NCBI GenBank assembly: GCA_003155415.1
Contig: PMCP01000201.1
Coordinates: forward strand, 3,871-50,129
Origin: Gammaproteobacteria bacterium
Lineage (GTDB): Bacteria; Pseudomonadota; Gammaproteobacteria; Steroidobacterales; Rariloculaceae
Direction: 5' to 3'
Length of the DNA: 46,259 bases
The first letter of the stretch is position 1. Every line of letters starts with the position of its first letter. The notes beneath the pieces are model-generated. The model did not search any database. It was not told the origin of the DNA and was given only the letters and a program-made list of their open reading frames with translations. Below are positions 25,313-33,154 of the stretch, in pieces. The translations under genes and the position numbers were made by a program.

Positions 25313-26377
25313 CTAGTTGATCGTCACTGCGAATTCGATGGTCTGTGCGCCGACTGCGAGCGTGAGGTCGCCGAGCGCGACCGTCACTGCGGGCGAGGGC
25401 GTCACCACGTACGCGCCGGTGTCGGCATCCGCCGCGTCCGTCAGCGCCGCGCCATTGCGCTTCAAGCTGCCGGCCACGTAAGTCGTGTTCGCGGGAATGG
25501 CATCGCGGAACGCGGCGCCCACGGCGGTGCCGCTGCCGGTGGCCGTCACGACGACGCGGTACGCGACCGTCGCGCCCGGCACCGGCTCGGCGCTGCCGAA
25601 CGTGTTCGTCACGGTCTGCGACTTCACGGCGGAAACGTTCACCGCGCCGACGAGATACTCGCCGTAGATCTGCGCCTGGCCGCCGCTGGTGCCGGCGATC
25701 GCGTCGACACCGCCGGTGCCTTGCCCCGCGAACACCGTGCCCGGCGCGCCCGTGCCGGTGCGCGCGGCGGCGTGCAGCTGGCTGCGGCCGCGAGTGCCGT
25801 CGGCCAATGCAGCGGGAATGTTGTTCAAGACGATCACGCCTACGTTCGCATCCGCTGCGAGCGTGGGGTCGTTGGTGCCGGCGACGTACGCCGTGTCTGC
25901 CGCGGACAAGTCGCCGCTGTTATCCGTGTCTATGTAGATGAACGGTGTGGCCGGCACCGGATCGAAGTCGTCGCCCACGAGCGCGCTCAAGCCGGCGAGC
26001 GCAAACGTCTCATTGCTGTTGCCGGTGTTCGTCACGCGAAACACGAGCGCCTTGTTCGTGGCCCCCGCGACCGTCGTGACGGTGGGACTCTGTAGCGTGA
26101 CGGTCACGTTCAGGATTTCGGCCACGGTGACGGACGTCGCGTTCGAGTTCGTGGACGTTGGCGTGCCCGCGACCGAGAAGCTGACGGTGGCGGTGTTTTG
26201 AATCGTCGTGCCGGCAGCCGTGCCAGCCGCATGCGCGCCGAACGGCAGTGCAGCCGTGAGCGTGATGACGATGATTTGCCATAACCGGTGGCTCGCATCT
26301 TGCGGCCAACCGATCGGCGCAGGCGTTGATCTCATCCGTGCGATCGATACCAGCGGTAAGTCGGGCGCATTCTGCAA
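25313..26377 (-). CDS. Exported DUF11-domain surface protein (354 residues)
   Basis: First gene of the minus-strand DUF11 operon. The signal peptide ends near GAHAAG and is followed by AGTTIQNTATVSFSVAG, the shared N-terminal motif. The layout copies the 378-residue neighbour: VTNTGNSNETFALAG, then an EF-hand-like loop DTDNSGDLSAAD, VIVLNNIPAA, a DUF11 repeat starting TFGSAEPVPGATVAYRV, and a C-terminal strand TIEFAVTIN. The calcium loop has Asp at positions 1, 3 and 12. The start is uncertain: TTG 26377 gives a long n-region, while ATG 26335 (MRSTPAPIG) still precedes the hydrophobic core and may be the true one. Neither has a clear ribosome site. Confidence 0.78.
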   Translation of the reverse strand: MQNAPDLPLVSIARMRSTPAPIGWPQDASHRLWQIIVITLTAALPFGAHAAGTAAGTTIQNTATVSFSVAGTPTSTNSNATSVTVAEILNVTVTLQSPTVTTVAGATNKALVFRVTNTGNSNETFALAGLSALVGDDFDPVPATPFIYIDTDNSGDLSAADTAYVAGTNDPTLAADANVGVIVLNNIPAALADGTRGRSQLHAAARTGTGAPGTVFAGQGTGGVDAIAGTSGGQAQIYGEYLVGAVNVSAVKSQTVTNTFGSAEPVPGATVAYRVVVTATGSGTAVGAAFRDAIPANTTYVAGSLKRNGAALTDAADADTGAYVVTPSPAVTVALGDLTLAVGAQTIEFAVTIN

Positions 26378-26524
26378 ACTCGCGCGCTGGTTGCTTGTGA
26401 TGCTCGTCTAGCTTTAGTGACTGGCGACTCAAGTTTCGAAAGAAACTGTCGAGTAGATCGCGAATTGTTATGTCCGATGCCAGACACTGCGCTCCGTTCT
26501 ACGCCCAAGCGACAGTAAGACGAA
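26378..26524. promoter_or_regulatory. Divergent control region of the DUF11 surface cluster
   Basis: This 147-base gap must hold the promoters of both the minus operon and the divergent 1001-residue gene. It is AT-richer than its surroundings. It contains the inverted repeat AGTTTC (26432-26437) and GAAACT (26442-26447), which is extended by CGAC and GTCG outside after a small bulge (26425-26451). The repeat could be an operator shared by both directions or a 5' mRNA hairpin. I could not assign -35 and -10 hexamers with confidence. Confidence 0.45.
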
Positions 26525-29500
26525 ATGAATCGCCTTCTCCTAGCGTGGGGTCTCCTGGCTCTGCTGCTCGCGCCCGCGTTTGCCGTGGCGCAACCCATCA
26601 CGCGTTTCGCCCGGTTCACGGGCAATATCAATTTCGTTGCGACCGGAGGTTCGTTGCGCACGCAATCGAACACCGGCGATCCGTGCGCGGTCGGAACGAC
26701 GAGCTCGCAGGCGCTCTCCGGAATTCCCGTCGGCTCCTCGATCGTTGCCGCGTATTTGTATTGGGGCGGATCGGGAGCGACCGCGGACACGAGCGTCACG
26801 CTGAACGGCTCGACGGTCACGGCCGCGCGCACGTTCTCGTCCACGTTCCTCGACACCACTACCGGCAACAGTTTCCCGTTCTTTGGCGGCTTCGCCGACG
26901 TGACGTCGCGCGTCACGGGCAACGGCACGCTCACGTTCGGCGGTCTCACCGTGAACACCGGCGCGCCGTTCTGTGCGAGCAGTGCCGTGGCGGCCGGCTG
27001 GGCCGTGATCGCGATCTACGGCTCCGCGAGTGAGCGGCTGCGTGCCGTGAACGTGTTCGACGGCTTGCAGTACTTTCGCGGCAGCGCCGTGACGTTGAAT
27101 CCGGACGGCTTCAGGATCCCGAGCTCGAACATCGATGGCCGCATGGCGATCGTCGCGTGGGAAGGCGACCCCGGCAATTCGACGGCACTGAACGGCTTCA
27201 GCGAAGCGTTGAGCTTCAACGGCAGCACTGTTGATGACGGCATCGTGGTGGCGGGCAGCGACCCCGCAGTGCAACCGTACGACGGCACAGTGAACTCGCT
27301 CGGCGTGGCGAACACTTATGGCGTGGACGTGGATACATTCGACGTGTCTACGCTGCTGTCTCCGGGCCAGACTTCGGCCACGACGCAGTTTTCTTCCGGC
27401 GGTGACCTCGTGCTGTTGACGGCGCAGGTCGTGAGCGCCACGAGCGAGCCCGTCGTCGACTTGTCGTTGACGAAGACGCACACCGGCAACTTCACCGTCG
27501 GCGCGAGCAACACCTATCGGCTCAACGTAACGAACGCGGCCGGCGTGCAGCGCGAGGACAACACGGTCACGGTGACCGACGTGCTGCCCGCGGGTCTCGG
27601 GTTCGTCTCCGGCGCGGGCACGGGCTGGACCTGCGCGGCCACAGGGCAGAACGTGACGTGCACGCATCCGCCGCCGCTCGATCCCGGCGCGTCGCTGCCT
27701 CAGTTGACGATGACGGTCACGGCGGCGGGCGCCGCCGCGCCGAACGTCACGAACACCGCGACGGTTTCGAGCGCGAGCTACGACGTCAACGCGGCGAACA
27801 ATGCTGCTAGCGACGCAACCGTCGTCGTGGGGCCGAATCTGTCGACGTCGACGAAGACCGTCGTCGATTCGAACGGCGGCGACGCGGATCCCGGCGACAC
27901 GCTGCGATACACGATCACTCTGCGAGAGACGAACGGTGTCGCGGCGAGCGGCGTGTCCGTCGTGGACGACCTCGCTTCCGAGTTCACGTCGCTCAGTGTC
28001 GTGAGTGTGCCGGCCGGCGCGACGAATTTCTCGACGAGCACCGGTGGTGCGAACGGCACCGGTCGCGTCGACGTTCGCGGCATCGGCATTCCGGCCAACG
28101 GCAGCGCGACGATCGTGTTCGACGTGCGAATCACTTCCGGCACTGCGCCCGGCACGCCGCTCAACAATTCGGCCACGATCACGAACCCGGGCGGCCCGGG
28201 CGCGACGCCGGATGCGCCGCAGTTGATCGTGTCGCCCTCTGCAATTCCGTCGTCGGGCACGAAACCCCTATATCTGCGTGGCTCGCCGTCGGCGGTGCTG
28301 TCGCGTACGCCGCCCGGCGCCGACGCAGCCGTGACGGTTGCGTTCGGCGCGCCGGTAACATGGACGTTGAGCCCGGCGCTCGCGCTGCCGTTGACCCTGC
28401 CGGCCGGCAACATCGCCGTGCCGCTGTGGCTGCGGCGCACGGGCACCGACAACACGCGCACGATTGTCGTGACGCTTGCGAACAGCGCGACGGGTGCGAT
28501 CGGCGCCGCGACGCAAACGGTCACGGTGCCGAACAGCGGTTCGCCGGTGCTGTCGACGTTCGTGATTGCGAACGCCGTGGCGCGAATATTTCCGGTGGGC
28601 TCGACGTTCAGCGTGACGCTGACCCAGACGGCGCCGACGGTGGTCGCGCGCTCGACGCTGTTGTACCCCGTAGGTGCGACGGCCGGCGACTACAGTCGCG
28701 TATCGCTGCCGAGCGCGACCGTGATCAACGTCGACAGCGTGCAGACCTTCAGCGCGGCCTACAACGGCGGCGCGGCGCTCGCGAGCTTCTATCCAGGCGA
28801 CACTGTGTACGTGCGCGCCACCGTGAGCGATCCGTTCGGCAACTTCGACATCGCGTCCGCAAACGTGTCGATCGTCGACACTGCGGGCACGGTGCGACTC
28901 AGCAACGCGGCGATGACCGTCGTCGCGAACCCGACCACGGCAACACGGATCTACGAGCTCGCGTACACGGTGCCGGCGGCCGGGCCGCTCGGCGGCTGGT
29001 CGGCCCGCGTAACCGGTGTCGAAGGCACGGAAGGCATCGTCACGCACACGCGCACGGCGGGGTTCACGGTCGTGCAGCGGCTGCCGGCGTTGCGCGTGCA
29101 GAAGACCGTGGCAGTGCTGACCGACCCGGTGCGCGGTTCCACGAATCCGCACCAGATTCCGGGCAGTGTGCAGCGCTACCAGGTCGCGGTCACGAACACG
29201 GGGACCGGTACCGTGGACGCGAGCACGCTCGTCATCGTCGATCCGATTCCTTCGGGCGCGGCGATGTATGTGTCGACAGCTGCGGGCACTCCGGTGGTGT
29301 TCGTCGATGGCAGCGTGGCGAGCAACCTTTCGTTCAACTACGCGGCGAACGTCTCCTACTCGAACCAGCCGGGCGGAGTCGCGCCCTTCACGTACGTGCC
29401 AGTGCCGGACGCGAACGGCTTCGACGCGAACGTCACTGCCGTCCGAATCGGCCCGACGGGTACGTTGGCCGGCGCATCGGGCGCCTCCCAGCCCAGCTTC

Positions 29501-29530
29501 ACGGTCGAGTTCCGCGTTCGCGTTCCCTGA
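26525..29530 (+). CDS. Large exported DUF11-repeat surface protein (1001 residues)
   Basis: A signal peptide (MNRLLLAWGLLALLLAPAFAVAQ) is followed by a beta-rich N-terminal module of about 300 residues (AAYLYWGGSGATADTSVTLNG, GWAVIAIYG, NVFDGLQYFRG). From memory this resembles the DUF3344-like sleeve found in front of DUF11 repeats, and I hold that loosely. DUF11 repeats begin at about residues 310, 437 and 853, separated by beta-rich Ig-like linkers (560-850). The last repeat (DPVRGSTNPHQIPG to the end in FTVEFRVRVP) matches the final modules of the two mid-size proteins on the other strand. There is no sorting signal or membrane anchor, so export beyond the inner membrane would need the barrel partner or another system. 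It is transcribed divergently from the operon, across a shared control region. Confidence 0.83.
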   Translation: MNRLLLAWGLLALLLAPAFAVAQPITRFARFTGNINFVATGGSLRTQSNTGDPCAVGTTSSQALSGIPVGSSIVAAYLYWGGSGATADTSVTLNGSTVTAARTFSSTFLDTTTGNSFPFFGGFADVTSRVTGNGTLTFGGLTVNTGAPFCASSAVAAGWAVIAIYGSASERLRAVNVFDGLQYFRGSAVTLNPDGFRIPSSNIDGRMAIVAWEGDPGNSTALNGFSEALSFNGSTVDDGIVVAGSDPAVQPYDGTVNSLGVANTYGVDVDTFDVSTLLSPGQTSATTQFSSGGDLVLLTAQVVSATSEPVVDLSLTKTHTGNFTVGASNTYRLNVTNAAGVQREDNTVTVTDVLPAGLGFVSGAGTGWTCAATGQNVTCTHPPPLDPGASLPQLTMTVTAAGAAAPNVTNTATVSSASYDVNAANNAASDATVVVGPNLSTSTKTVVDSNGGDADPGDTLRYTITLRETNGVAASGVSVVDDLASEFTSLSVVSVPAGATNFSTSTGGANGTGRVDVRGIGIPANGSATIVFDVRITSGTAPGTPLNNSATITNPGGPGATPDAPQLIVSPSAIPSSGTKPLYLRGSPSAVLSRTPPGADAAVTVAFGAPVTWTLSPALALPLTLPAGNIAVPLWLRRTGTDNTRTIVVTLANSATGAIGAATQTVTVPNSGSPVLSTFVIANAVARIFPVGSTFSVTLTQTAPTVVARSTLLYPVGATAGDYSRVSLPSATVINVDSVQTFSAAYNGGAALASFYPGDTVYVRATVSDPFGNFDIASANVSIVDTAGTVRLSNAAMTVVANPTTATRIYELAYTVPAAGPLGGWSARVTGVEGTEGIVTHTRTAGFTVVQRLPALRVQKTVAVLTDPVRGSTNPHQIPGSVQRYQVAVTNTGTGTVDASTLVIVDPIPSGAAMYVSTAAGTPVVFVDGSVASNLSFNYAANVSYSNQPGGVAPFTYVPVPDANGFDANVTAVRIGPTGTLAGASGASQPSFTVEFRVRVP

Positions 29531-29553
29531 CTGCAGGCGACGAAGATGGAGCG

Positions 29554-29589
29554 TGCGCGACAGCTGCCGTATGCTCTGTGCGTCGCGCA
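29554..29589 (+). repeat. Stem-loop between the DUF11 gene and the next secreted protein
   Basis: TGCGCGAC (29554-29561) and GTCGCGCA (29582-29589) pair perfectly around a 20-base loop, 23 bases after the DUF11 stop. No T tract follows, so a Rho-independent terminator is doubtful. Confidence 0.35.
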
Positions 29590-29607
29590 ACGATGGTGGG
29601 GGGAGCT

Positions 29608-30522
29608 ATGCGTCTGCGGCCACTTCAACGGCGAGTGACGAGCATCAAACGAGCTGTTCTGCTGTACGGAGTGCTGACGCTCGCGGGCGCTGCCGCGCAG
29701 CAGCCGGGGGCGGAGAAAGCGTGGACGCCGACGCGAACACCCGACGGCCAGCCGGACCTGCAGGGCATCTGGGTCAACTTCGACAGCACGCCGTTCGAGG
29801 CCGATACGTCGCTTGCGCAGTCGGACCTGAATCCGCCTTCGCACTGGACCGACCACGATAGCCCCACGAGCCCGAAGCGCAGATCGATGGTCGTCGAGCC
29901 GCCGGAGGGACGAGTGCCGGTTCTCAAGTGGGCCGAGGACAAGCGCGACTACGATCTCGCGCATCTTCAAGATGCGCCATGGCACGAGACGCCGTGGGTC
30001 CGGTGCATCACACGCGGTGTGCCAGCCGGCATGTTCCCGGCCGGCTACAACAATGCGTACGAGATCATGCAGATTCCGGGCTACGTGGTGATCGCGTTCG
30101 AAATGATTCACGACACACGCATCATTCCGCTCGACGGCCGGCCGCATGTGGGGCACGGCATTCGACTATGGAACGGTGACCCGCGTGGCCACTTCGAGGG
30201 CAACACGCTCATCGTCGAGACCACGAACTTCAACGACAAGGGCTCGATCGCGACGAGCGCGGCGACCGGCCGCATGCGCGGCATCCCGCAGAGCGATGAG
30301 CTTTCCATCGTCGAGCGCTTCACGCGCATCGACGCGAACACGATCAACTACTCCGTCACGGTCACCGATCCCAAAGTGTATGCGCAGCCGTGGACGGTGG
30401 CGTTACCGCTGAATCGCGACGAGCACTATCAGATGTTCGAGTACGCGTGCCAGGAAGGGAATCTGGCGCTACCGGGCGAGCTGCGTGCCGGTCGCACGCG
30501 GGAGAAAGCCGCGCACCACTGA
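29608..30522 (+). CDS. Secreted protein of unknown function ('DGQPDLQGIW' family)
   Basis: A 304-residue protein with an N-terminal hydrophobic signal (VLLYGVLTLAGAAAQ). The mature part opens with TRTPDGQPDLQGIWVNFDSTPFE. I recognise that opening from a large family of uncharacterised secreted proteins in Acidobacteria and Proteobacteria. Further conserved pieces are WVRCITRGVPAGMFPAGYNNAYEI, VIAFEMIHDTRIIPLDGRPH, HFEGNTLIVETTNFNDKG and ERFTRIDANTI. No catalytic motif is obvious. ATG 29608 is preceded by GGGGGGAG; ATG 29593 is in frame as an alternative. The frame is open far upstream inside the DUF11 gene, but that part is an out-of-frame shadow. The stop lies six bases before the convergent neighbour's stop. 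Confidence 0.8.
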   Translation: MRLRPLQRRVTSIKRAVLLYGVLTLAGAAAQQPGAEKAWTPTRTPDGQPDLQGIWVNFDSTPFEADTSLAQSDLNPPSHWTDHDSPTSPKRRSMVVEPPEGRVPVLKWAEDKRDYDLAHLQDAPWHETPWVRCITRGVPAGMFPAGYNNAYEIMQIPGYVVIAFEMIHDTRIIPLDGRPHVGHGIRLWNGDPRGHFEGNTLIVETTNFNDKGSIATSAATGRMRGIPQSDELSIVERFTRIDANTINYSVTVTDPKVYAQPWTVALPLNRDEHYQMFEYACQEGNLALPGELRAGRTREKAAHH

Positions 30523-30528
30523 AGCAAT

Positions 30529-30999
30529 TTAGCGCGCGCTCGCGGCCGCAAGTGTGCGCAGATAGCTCACGAACTCGGGGTCTTCACCGTCGAGCAGCTC
30601 GGGCAGGAGCGCGCGAAAATCTGCGCGGCGGCACCACTCGCGCATGTAGTCTTCCCACGATAGCCAACGGCGACGCTGCTGCGCCGACATCTTCGGCTCG
30701 TACATGAGCAGGTATGCGCGCTCGAACAGCGACATCAGCATGTTGAAGATGATCAGCATGCGCTCGCGCTGTTCCGCCGTGAGTTCGGGTGTCCGTTCGA
30801 AGGAGAACAGGCTCAAATCCGAGTGATCGAGCGCGATTTTCAGAAAGTCCTGGTAGTTGTCGGAGAGGAGCTGGTAGACCTCTTCTTCCTCGTTGTCGCG
30901 CTCCTTCTTTTGTTCGTACAGGAACACGACGATCGCCGCGGGCAAGCCGATCGTGGTGACGACGTAGCTCAGCAGTTCCCAGGTTTGAATGTCCATCAT
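30529..30999 (-). CDS. Small single-span membrane protein, function unknown
   Basis: A protein of 156 residues if it starts at the first of two adjacent ATGs (30999 and 30996). The N-terminus is a membrane anchor (LLSYVVTTIGLPAAIVVFLY), directly followed by a charged stretch (EQKKERDNEEEEV). The rest is helical and aromatic, with motifs such as YQDFLKIALDHSDL, IFNMLMSLFERAYLLMYE, WLSWEDYMREWCRRADF and DPEFVSYLRTL. I have seen similar proteins described only as unknown. The topology is probably N-out/C-in with a cytoplasmic helical domain. The frame stays open to 31215, but the extra N-terminus is low-complexity and would place the anchor in the middle. Confidence 0.7.
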   Translation of the reverse strand: MMDIQTWELLSYVVTTIGLPAAIVVFLYEQKKERDNEEEEVYQLLSDNYQDFLKIALDHSDLSLFSFERTPELTAEQRERMLIIFNMLMSLFERAYLLMYEPKMSAQQRRRWLSWEDYMREWCRRADFRALLPELLDGEDPEFVSYLRTLAAASAR

Positions 31000-31193
31000 G
31001 GTGTCTCGCGCATGATGGCACGGGCGGGCGCGGTGCGCGGGTGCGCCAATCATGGCTCGGCGTGCGCTGGACGGCGCAGCTCCGGCGGGCGGTTCCGCCG
31101 CTCCGAATGGGCCCGCAGCTCCGCCGTGGCGGGGGCAAGGCAGCTTCACGCGCGGCGGCCGGACCGTCGGACCGCTATAGCCAGCGATATATA

Positions 31194-31222
31194 TTGAGCG
31201 CTCGCGGCTTTTCACCTAGCAT
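31194..31222 (+). promoter_or_regulatory. Candidate sigma-70 promoter for the iron-sulfur/FAD subunit genes
   Basis: TTGAGC at 31194-31199 and TAGCAT at 31217-31222 are separated by 17 bases. Each matches its consensus at four of six positions. It lies 36 bases before the start of the 2Fe-2S subunit, within an otherwise gene-free stretch of 258 bases (31000-31257). Confidence 0.4.
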
Positions 31223-31257
31223 CCATGCGATTTCCTACGTTTTCGGGGGGAGGCCTC

Positions 31258-31923
31258 ATGGCTGACAACACCAACGGTCGCGATTTGCCCGAGCCGCAAT
31301 TCGACCAGTTCGTTTCCAAGGCCACGTCGAGGCGCCAGTTCATTAAAGGTGTCATCGCGTCGGGAGCCGCCGTATCGGCGTCGGGCTACCTGTTCACGCT
31401 GGCCGGTTGTTCCCCCAATCCGAAGTCCGCAGGCGGCATCGAGCGCCTGCTCACTCTGAACGTCAACGGCCAAATGCGCCCGGTCGACGTTTTGCCGAAC
31501 GAGACGCTCGCGATGACGCTGCGCTACAAGCTCGGTCTCACCGGAACGAAGCTCGGCTGCGATCGCGGCGAGTGCGGTGCATGCACCGTCACGATCGACG
31601 GCGTGGCTTCCTATTCCTGCTCGACGCTCACGCACAGCGTTCGCGGCCGCAAAATCACCACGATTGAAGGCCTCGAAGGCGCCAACGGCGAGTTGCACAA
31701 AGTGCAGCAGGCCATGATCGATGAGCTCGGGCCGCAGTGCGGGTTCTGCACGCCGGGCCAGATCATGTCGGCGGTCGCGCTGCTTGATGCCAATCCGCAT
31801 CCCACTCGCGACGAGGTTCGTCACGCGCTCTCGGGCAACCTGTGTCGCTGCGGCGCTTACGACCACTACCTGAACGCAGTCATGCGGGCCGCCGGCAACG
31901 GCGAACGCGTGAGCCAAGCCTAA
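31258..31923 (+). CDS. Tat-exported 2Fe-2S subunit, xanthine dehydrogenase/PaoA-like
   Basis: A 221-residue two-cluster ferredoxin subunit. The N-terminus has the twin-arginine motif SRRQFIK (about residues 24-30) and then a hydrophobic stretch ending LFTLAGC, so it is exported folded and may be lipid-attached. The plant-type 2Fe-2S domain shows GCDRGECGACTV and a later cysteine in YSCST. The second domain has CGFCTPGQIMSAVALL and GNLCRCGAYDHYL. E. coli PaoA (YagT), the small subunit of the periplasmic aldehyde oxidoreductase, has the same build. ATG 31258 follows GGGGGGAGG. The FAD subunit starts 28 bases later, but no molybdopterin subunit follows. Electrons would flow from a molybdenum centre through this subunit to FAD. 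Confidence 0.9.
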   Translation: MADNTNGRDLPEPQFDQFVSKATSRRQFIKGVIASGAAVSASGYLFTLAGCSPNPKSAGGIERLLTLNVNGQMRPVDVLPNETLAMTLRYKLGLTGTKLGCDRGECGACTVTIDGVASYSCSTLTHSVRGRKITTIEGLEGANGELHKVQQAMIDELGPQCGFCTPGQIMSAVALLDANPHPTRDEVRHALSGNLCRCGAYDHYLNAVMRAAGNGERVSQA

Positions 31924-31951
31924 CGGCACCCATATTTAAGGAGCGCCGCTT

Positions 31952-32956
31952 ATGTCCAGAGATATGATGAGTGCCTTCGAGCTGTATCAGCCGGATAGCG
32001 TGCAAGGGGCCGTGGACCTGCTTGCGAAATTCGGCAAGGACGGCTGGGCGCTGGCCGGCGGCAACGACAGCTTCGACTGGTTCAAGGACCGCATCAAACG
32101 GCCGAAATACGTCGTCGACCTGGGCGGTATCGCGTCGCTCAAAGGCGTCCGCGAAATGCCGGACGGCGGTGTCGAGATTGGCGCGCTGACGACGCTGACC
32201 GACATCGAGCGCAACTCCGTTATCCAGGGCAAGTACAAGTTGCTCGCCGATGCAGCACGCCGAGTGGCGAGCCCGCAAATCCGCAACTCCGGCACCATCG
32301 GCGGCAACGTGTCGCAGGACGCTCGCTGCTGGTACTACCGGTACGGCGTGAACTGCTATCGCGCCGGCGGCAACACGTGTTTCGCAGACACTCCGCAAGG
32401 GCAGAATCGCGAGCATTGTCTGTTCGGAGCTTCCCGCTGTGTCGCCGTGAGCCCCTCAGATACGGCTCCGGCGCTCGTGGCGCTCGATGCCACGATGGTG
32501 GTGTTGGGGCCGAAGGGTCAGAAAGAGGTCAAGGCCGACGACTTCTTCATCGGTCCGAACATCGACATCCAGCGCATGACGGTGCTCGAGAAGGGCGAGG
32601 TCCTCACCGCCATTCGGCTGCCGGCTGAATGGGCCGGGGCACGGTTCTATTTCGAGAAAGTCGCCGACCGCAACACGTGGGATTTCCCGCTGGTGAACAT
32701 CGCTGCCGCAATCAAAGTCAGCGGGGCGGCCGGTTCCGAAAAGATCGACGCCATCCGCATCGCGGCGGGTGCTGTGCAATGTGTCCCGCGGCGGCTCACG
32801 GTCGTGGAAGGCGTCGTGACGGGCCAGCCGAAGACGGAAGACACGGCGAAGTTGGCAGGGCAGAGCGCGGTTCGCGGCGCGACCCCGCTGAACTTCAACC
32901 ACTTCAAGATTCCGCTGCTGCAGAATCTGGTGACGCGCGCGATCCGGGACGCGTGA
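31952..32956 (+). CDS. FAD subunit of xanthine dehydrogenase family, PaoB-like with extra cysteine cluster
   Basis: A 334-residue FAD-binding subunit (CO dehydrogenase medium-chain type). SPQIRNSGTIGGNVSQDARC is the FAD-contacting region, and a C-terminal CO_deh_flav_C domain follows. A cysteine-rich insertion (about residues 125-170: RCWYYRYGVNCYRAGG, NTCFAD, REHCLFGASRC) matches, from memory, the 4Fe-4S insert of E. coli PaoB/YagS. This subunit therefore probably carries FAD plus a 4Fe-4S cluster. AAGGAG lies eight bases before ATG 31952. The usual third subunit with the molybdenum cofactor is absent here. A b-type cytochrome downstream could receive the electrons. Confidence 0.88.
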   Translation: MSRDMMSAFELYQPDSVQGAVDLLAKFGKDGWALAGGNDSFDWFKDRIKRPKYVVDLGGIASLKGVREMPDGGVEIGALTTLTDIERNSVIQGKYKLLADAARRVASPQIRNSGTIGGNVSQDARCWYYRYGVNCYRAGGNTCFADTPQGQNREHCLFGASRCVAVSPSDTAPALVALDATMVVLGPKGQKEVKADDFFIGPNIDIQRMTVLEKGEVLTAIRLPAEWAGARFYFEKVADRNTWDFPLVNIAAAIKVSGAAGSEKIDAIRIAAGAVQCVPRRLTVVEGVVTGQPKTEDTAKLAGQSAVRGATPLNFNHFKIPLLQNLVTRAIRDA

Positions 32957-32991
32957 TCACGTCTGTGCGCCTTCTGCGCTAAGCTAGCCGC

Positions 32992-33147
32992 GTGGAAATA
33001 TTCCGAATCAGCCGCGACGTGTACGGCCGCGAAGTGCTGCAAGGCATGTCGTGGGATCTGATTTGGGTGTTCTTCGCCCTGGGTTGCGCGTTCATCGTAA
33101 TTCACGCTTTGTATCGTTTGTTCCTGGCACCCAAGCGCAGCAGATAG
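32992..33147 (+). CDS. 51-residue single-span membrane protein
   Basis: A short gene starting at GTG 32992 (alternative starts are inside the span). The sequence has a charged N-terminus (MEIFRISRDVYGREVLQ), one membrane helix (LIWVFFALGCAFIVIHALY) and a basic end (APKRSR). It fits exactly between the FAD subunit and the cytochrome b gene, lying 35 bases after one and eight before the other, on the same strand. It is a plausible small accessory subunit of the cytochrome, but I know no family for it. Confidence 0.55.
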   Translation: MEIFRISRDVYGREVLQGMSWDLIWVFFALGCAFIVIHALYRLFLAPKRSR

Positions 33148-33154
33148 CACCGTC

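Noticed and set aside
28360-30522. 720-codon plus-strand frame ending with the DGQPDLQGIW-family gene
   Set aside because: Only the part from 29608 has a signal peptide and family motifs; the upstream part overlaps the DUF11 gene out of frame and is Arg-rich.
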